Origin: Candidatus Gallimonas intestinigallinarum
GTDB taxonomy: Bacteria; Bacillota_A; Clostridia; Christensenellales; Borkfalkiaceae
Reading direction: 5' to 3'
DNA: 7,035 bases
Assembly: GCA_019116405.1 (NCBI GenBank)
Contig: DXBS01000011.1
Coordinates: 1 to 7,035, forward strand
Below the pieces are notes generated by a model. That model ran no database searches, was not told the DNA's origin, and saw only the letters and a list, made by a program, of their open reading frames with translations. Every line of letters starts with the position of its first letter. The first letter of the stretch is position 1. The position numbers and the translations under genes were made by a program. Of the stretch, positions 6,422 to 7,035 are shown piece after piece.

Positions 6422-6450
6422 TTGACAGGGCGTGGAAGTTGGGGTATAAT
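6422..6450 (+). promoter_or_regulatory. Consensus promoter of the HxlR-family regulator
   Basis: TTGACA (6422-6427) and TATAAT (6445-6450) are both perfect consensus boxes separated by 17 bases. Transcription would start near 6457, immediately before the ribosome binding site AGGAGG (6459-6464), so the leader is only about 14 bases. A promoter this strong for a regulator suggests repression, probably by its own product. Confidence 0.88.
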
Positions 6451-6470
6451 CACAAAAAAGGAGGCCGCAT

Positions 6471-6794
6471 ATGCTGACGAAAGACGAGTTGCCCGAATGT
6501 CCCGTTGCCACCACGGTACAGCTGATCGGCAACAAATGGAAGTTGCTCATTATCCGCAATCTGCTGGATCGTCCGCAGCGGTTTACCGAACTGAAAAACG
6601 GCGTCCCGGGGATCTCGCAGAAGGTGCTCACCGATAACCTGCGCGCCATGGAGGGGGACGGGATCGTCTCGCGCGAGGTATTTGCCGAGGTTCCGCCGCG
6701 CGTGATCTATTCTTTGACCGACATCGGGCAGTCCCTTCTGCCCATCATCGACGCAATGGCAGACTGGGGCAACAGCTACAAGCACTGTATCTGA
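6471..6794 (+). CDS. HxlR-family winged helix-turn-helix transcriptional regulator
   Basis: The 107-residue product is the usual length for a one-domain HxlR protein. The family order is visible: N-terminal C10-P-V-A-T, the LIGNKWKLLIIRNLL helix (18-32), RFTELKNGVPGISQKVLTDNLRAME (37-61, the recognition helix region), the wing with PPRVIYSLTDIG (75-86), and a C-terminal dimer helix ending in W99. Cys10 is the position that senses electrophiles, quinones or oxidants in characterised relatives such as YodB and HypR of Bacillus. It is likely a dimeric repressor or activator of the divergent cupin gene and of itself. The start at ATG 6471 has AGGAGG (6459-6464) 6 bases upstream and a consensus promoter just before it. 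The ligand is unknown; a role in reactive electrophile response is inference from family and Cys10. Confidence 0.93.
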   Translation: MLTKDELPECPVATTVQLIGNKWKLLIIRNLLDRPQRFTELKNGVPGISQKVLTDNLRAMEGDGIVSREVFAEVPPRVIYSLTDIGQSLLPIIDAMADWGNSYKHCI

Positions 6795-6933
6795 AAGTCC
6801 TGAGCGGGCATTCCTCCTCGCGTCGGGCGTAAGGAGCGAAGCGACTTAAGTAGCGTATCGTTCGCCGCATTCTGCGGCGCGATCGCGTCACCCGCGTGAT
6901 TCTCACCTTGTCGCCGTGTCATCGGGCAGGGAT
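6795..6933. other. Non-coding stretch after the HxlR gene with a strong hairpin
   Basis: No gene is seen. CGCCGCA (6863-6869) pairs with TGCGGCG (6873-6879) around a 3-base loop, and ATCG (6857-6860) pairs with CGAT (6880-6883) past a 2-base bulge. It has no U-run and so is not a terminator by itself; it may be part of an untranslated tail or an interspersed repeat. Confidence 0.45.
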
Positions 6934-6973
6934 ACCACGCAAAAAAGCCCCATAAAGGGGCTTTTTGCGTGGT
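6934..6973. terminator. Strong two-way intrinsic terminator downstream of the HxlR gene
   Basis: ACCACGC, an A-run and AGCCCC (6934-6951) pair with GGGGCT, a T-run and GCGTGGT (6957-6973) around a 5-base ATAAA loop, with one extra A bulged. The GC core followed by T-run on one strand and A-run on the other suits termination in both directions. It lies about 140 bases after the regulator's stop. Confidence 0.82.
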
Positions 6974-7035
6974 GCACCCGGCGGGGATACTTCGGCGGCA
7001 AGCCGCCGCGTGCGCCGCGTCGTCGGAATGCTTCC
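6974..7035. other. GC-rich stretch at right edge with short hairpin, no gene seen
   Basis: CGGCGGC (6993-6999) and GCCGCCG (7002-7008) form a perfect 7-bp hairpin with a 2-base gap. GGAATGC (7025-7031) is the complement of GCATTCC at 6808-6814. No coding frame is supported before the window ends. Confidence 0.35.

Noticed and set aside
1..7035. CRISPR array, tRNA, rRNA or transposase
   Set aside because: No regularly spaced repeats, cloverleaf-like RNA gene, ribosomal RNA sequence or transposase-like protein was seen on either strand.

Overview
The window looks like a chromosomal segment of a GC-rich member of the Bacillota (Clostridia-type). The reasons are strong AGGAGG-type ribosome binding sites, near-consensus TTGACA-17-TATAAT promoters, hairpin-plus-U-run terminators and family types common in anaerobic gut Clostridia. 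The lineage is an inference; no rRNA or marker gene is present to fix it.

Layout. (1) Positions 2-1650: the end of a carbohydrate ABC-importer operon, with a MalF-type permease cut off by the window's left edge and a complete MalG-type permease coupled to it by an ATGA overlap. Each has the EAA loop that docks onto the ATPase. A GC-rich structured stretch and a good intrinsic terminator (1747-1782) follow. (2) Positions about 1780-3240: a visibly AT-richer stretch with two unrecognised genes. One is a two-helix membrane protein with a possible PH-like domain; the other is a 184-residue soluble protein. A 47-codon open frame follows the TAG stop of the first gene in the same frame, so the gene may be interrupted or a remnant may lie there. 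A promoter and a cluster of TATGCC/GGCATA and TGGTAT/ATACCA repeats lie upstream. (3) Positions 3258-5853: a UvrA-family protein of 825 residues with its own promoter. It keeps both ABC ATPase sites and two Cys4 zinc modules but lacks the usual UvrB-binding insertion, which places it with UvrA2/DrrC-like proteins. (4) Positions 5884-5935: a perfect 24-bp hairpin serving as a two-way terminator between convergent genes. (5) Positions 5946-6794: a small single-domain cupin (minus strand) divergent from an HxlR-family regulator (plus strand). Promoters face away from each other over a 174-bp spacer rich in GTAAC/GTTAC repeats and a TTGGTAT/ATACCAA palindrome. This is the classic arrangement of a self-regulated sensor and its target. 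(6) Positions 6795-7035: no gene seen; several hairpins, including a strong two-way terminator at 6934-6973.

The parts are mostly independent transcription units. The tightest functional pairs are the two permeases and the cupin/HxlR pair. I saw no CRISPR array, tRNA, rRNA or transposase. The most unusual points are the UvrA form without a UvrB-docking domain, the repeat-rich control regions at 1836-1938 and 6328-6450, and the stop-split frame at 2012-2662.
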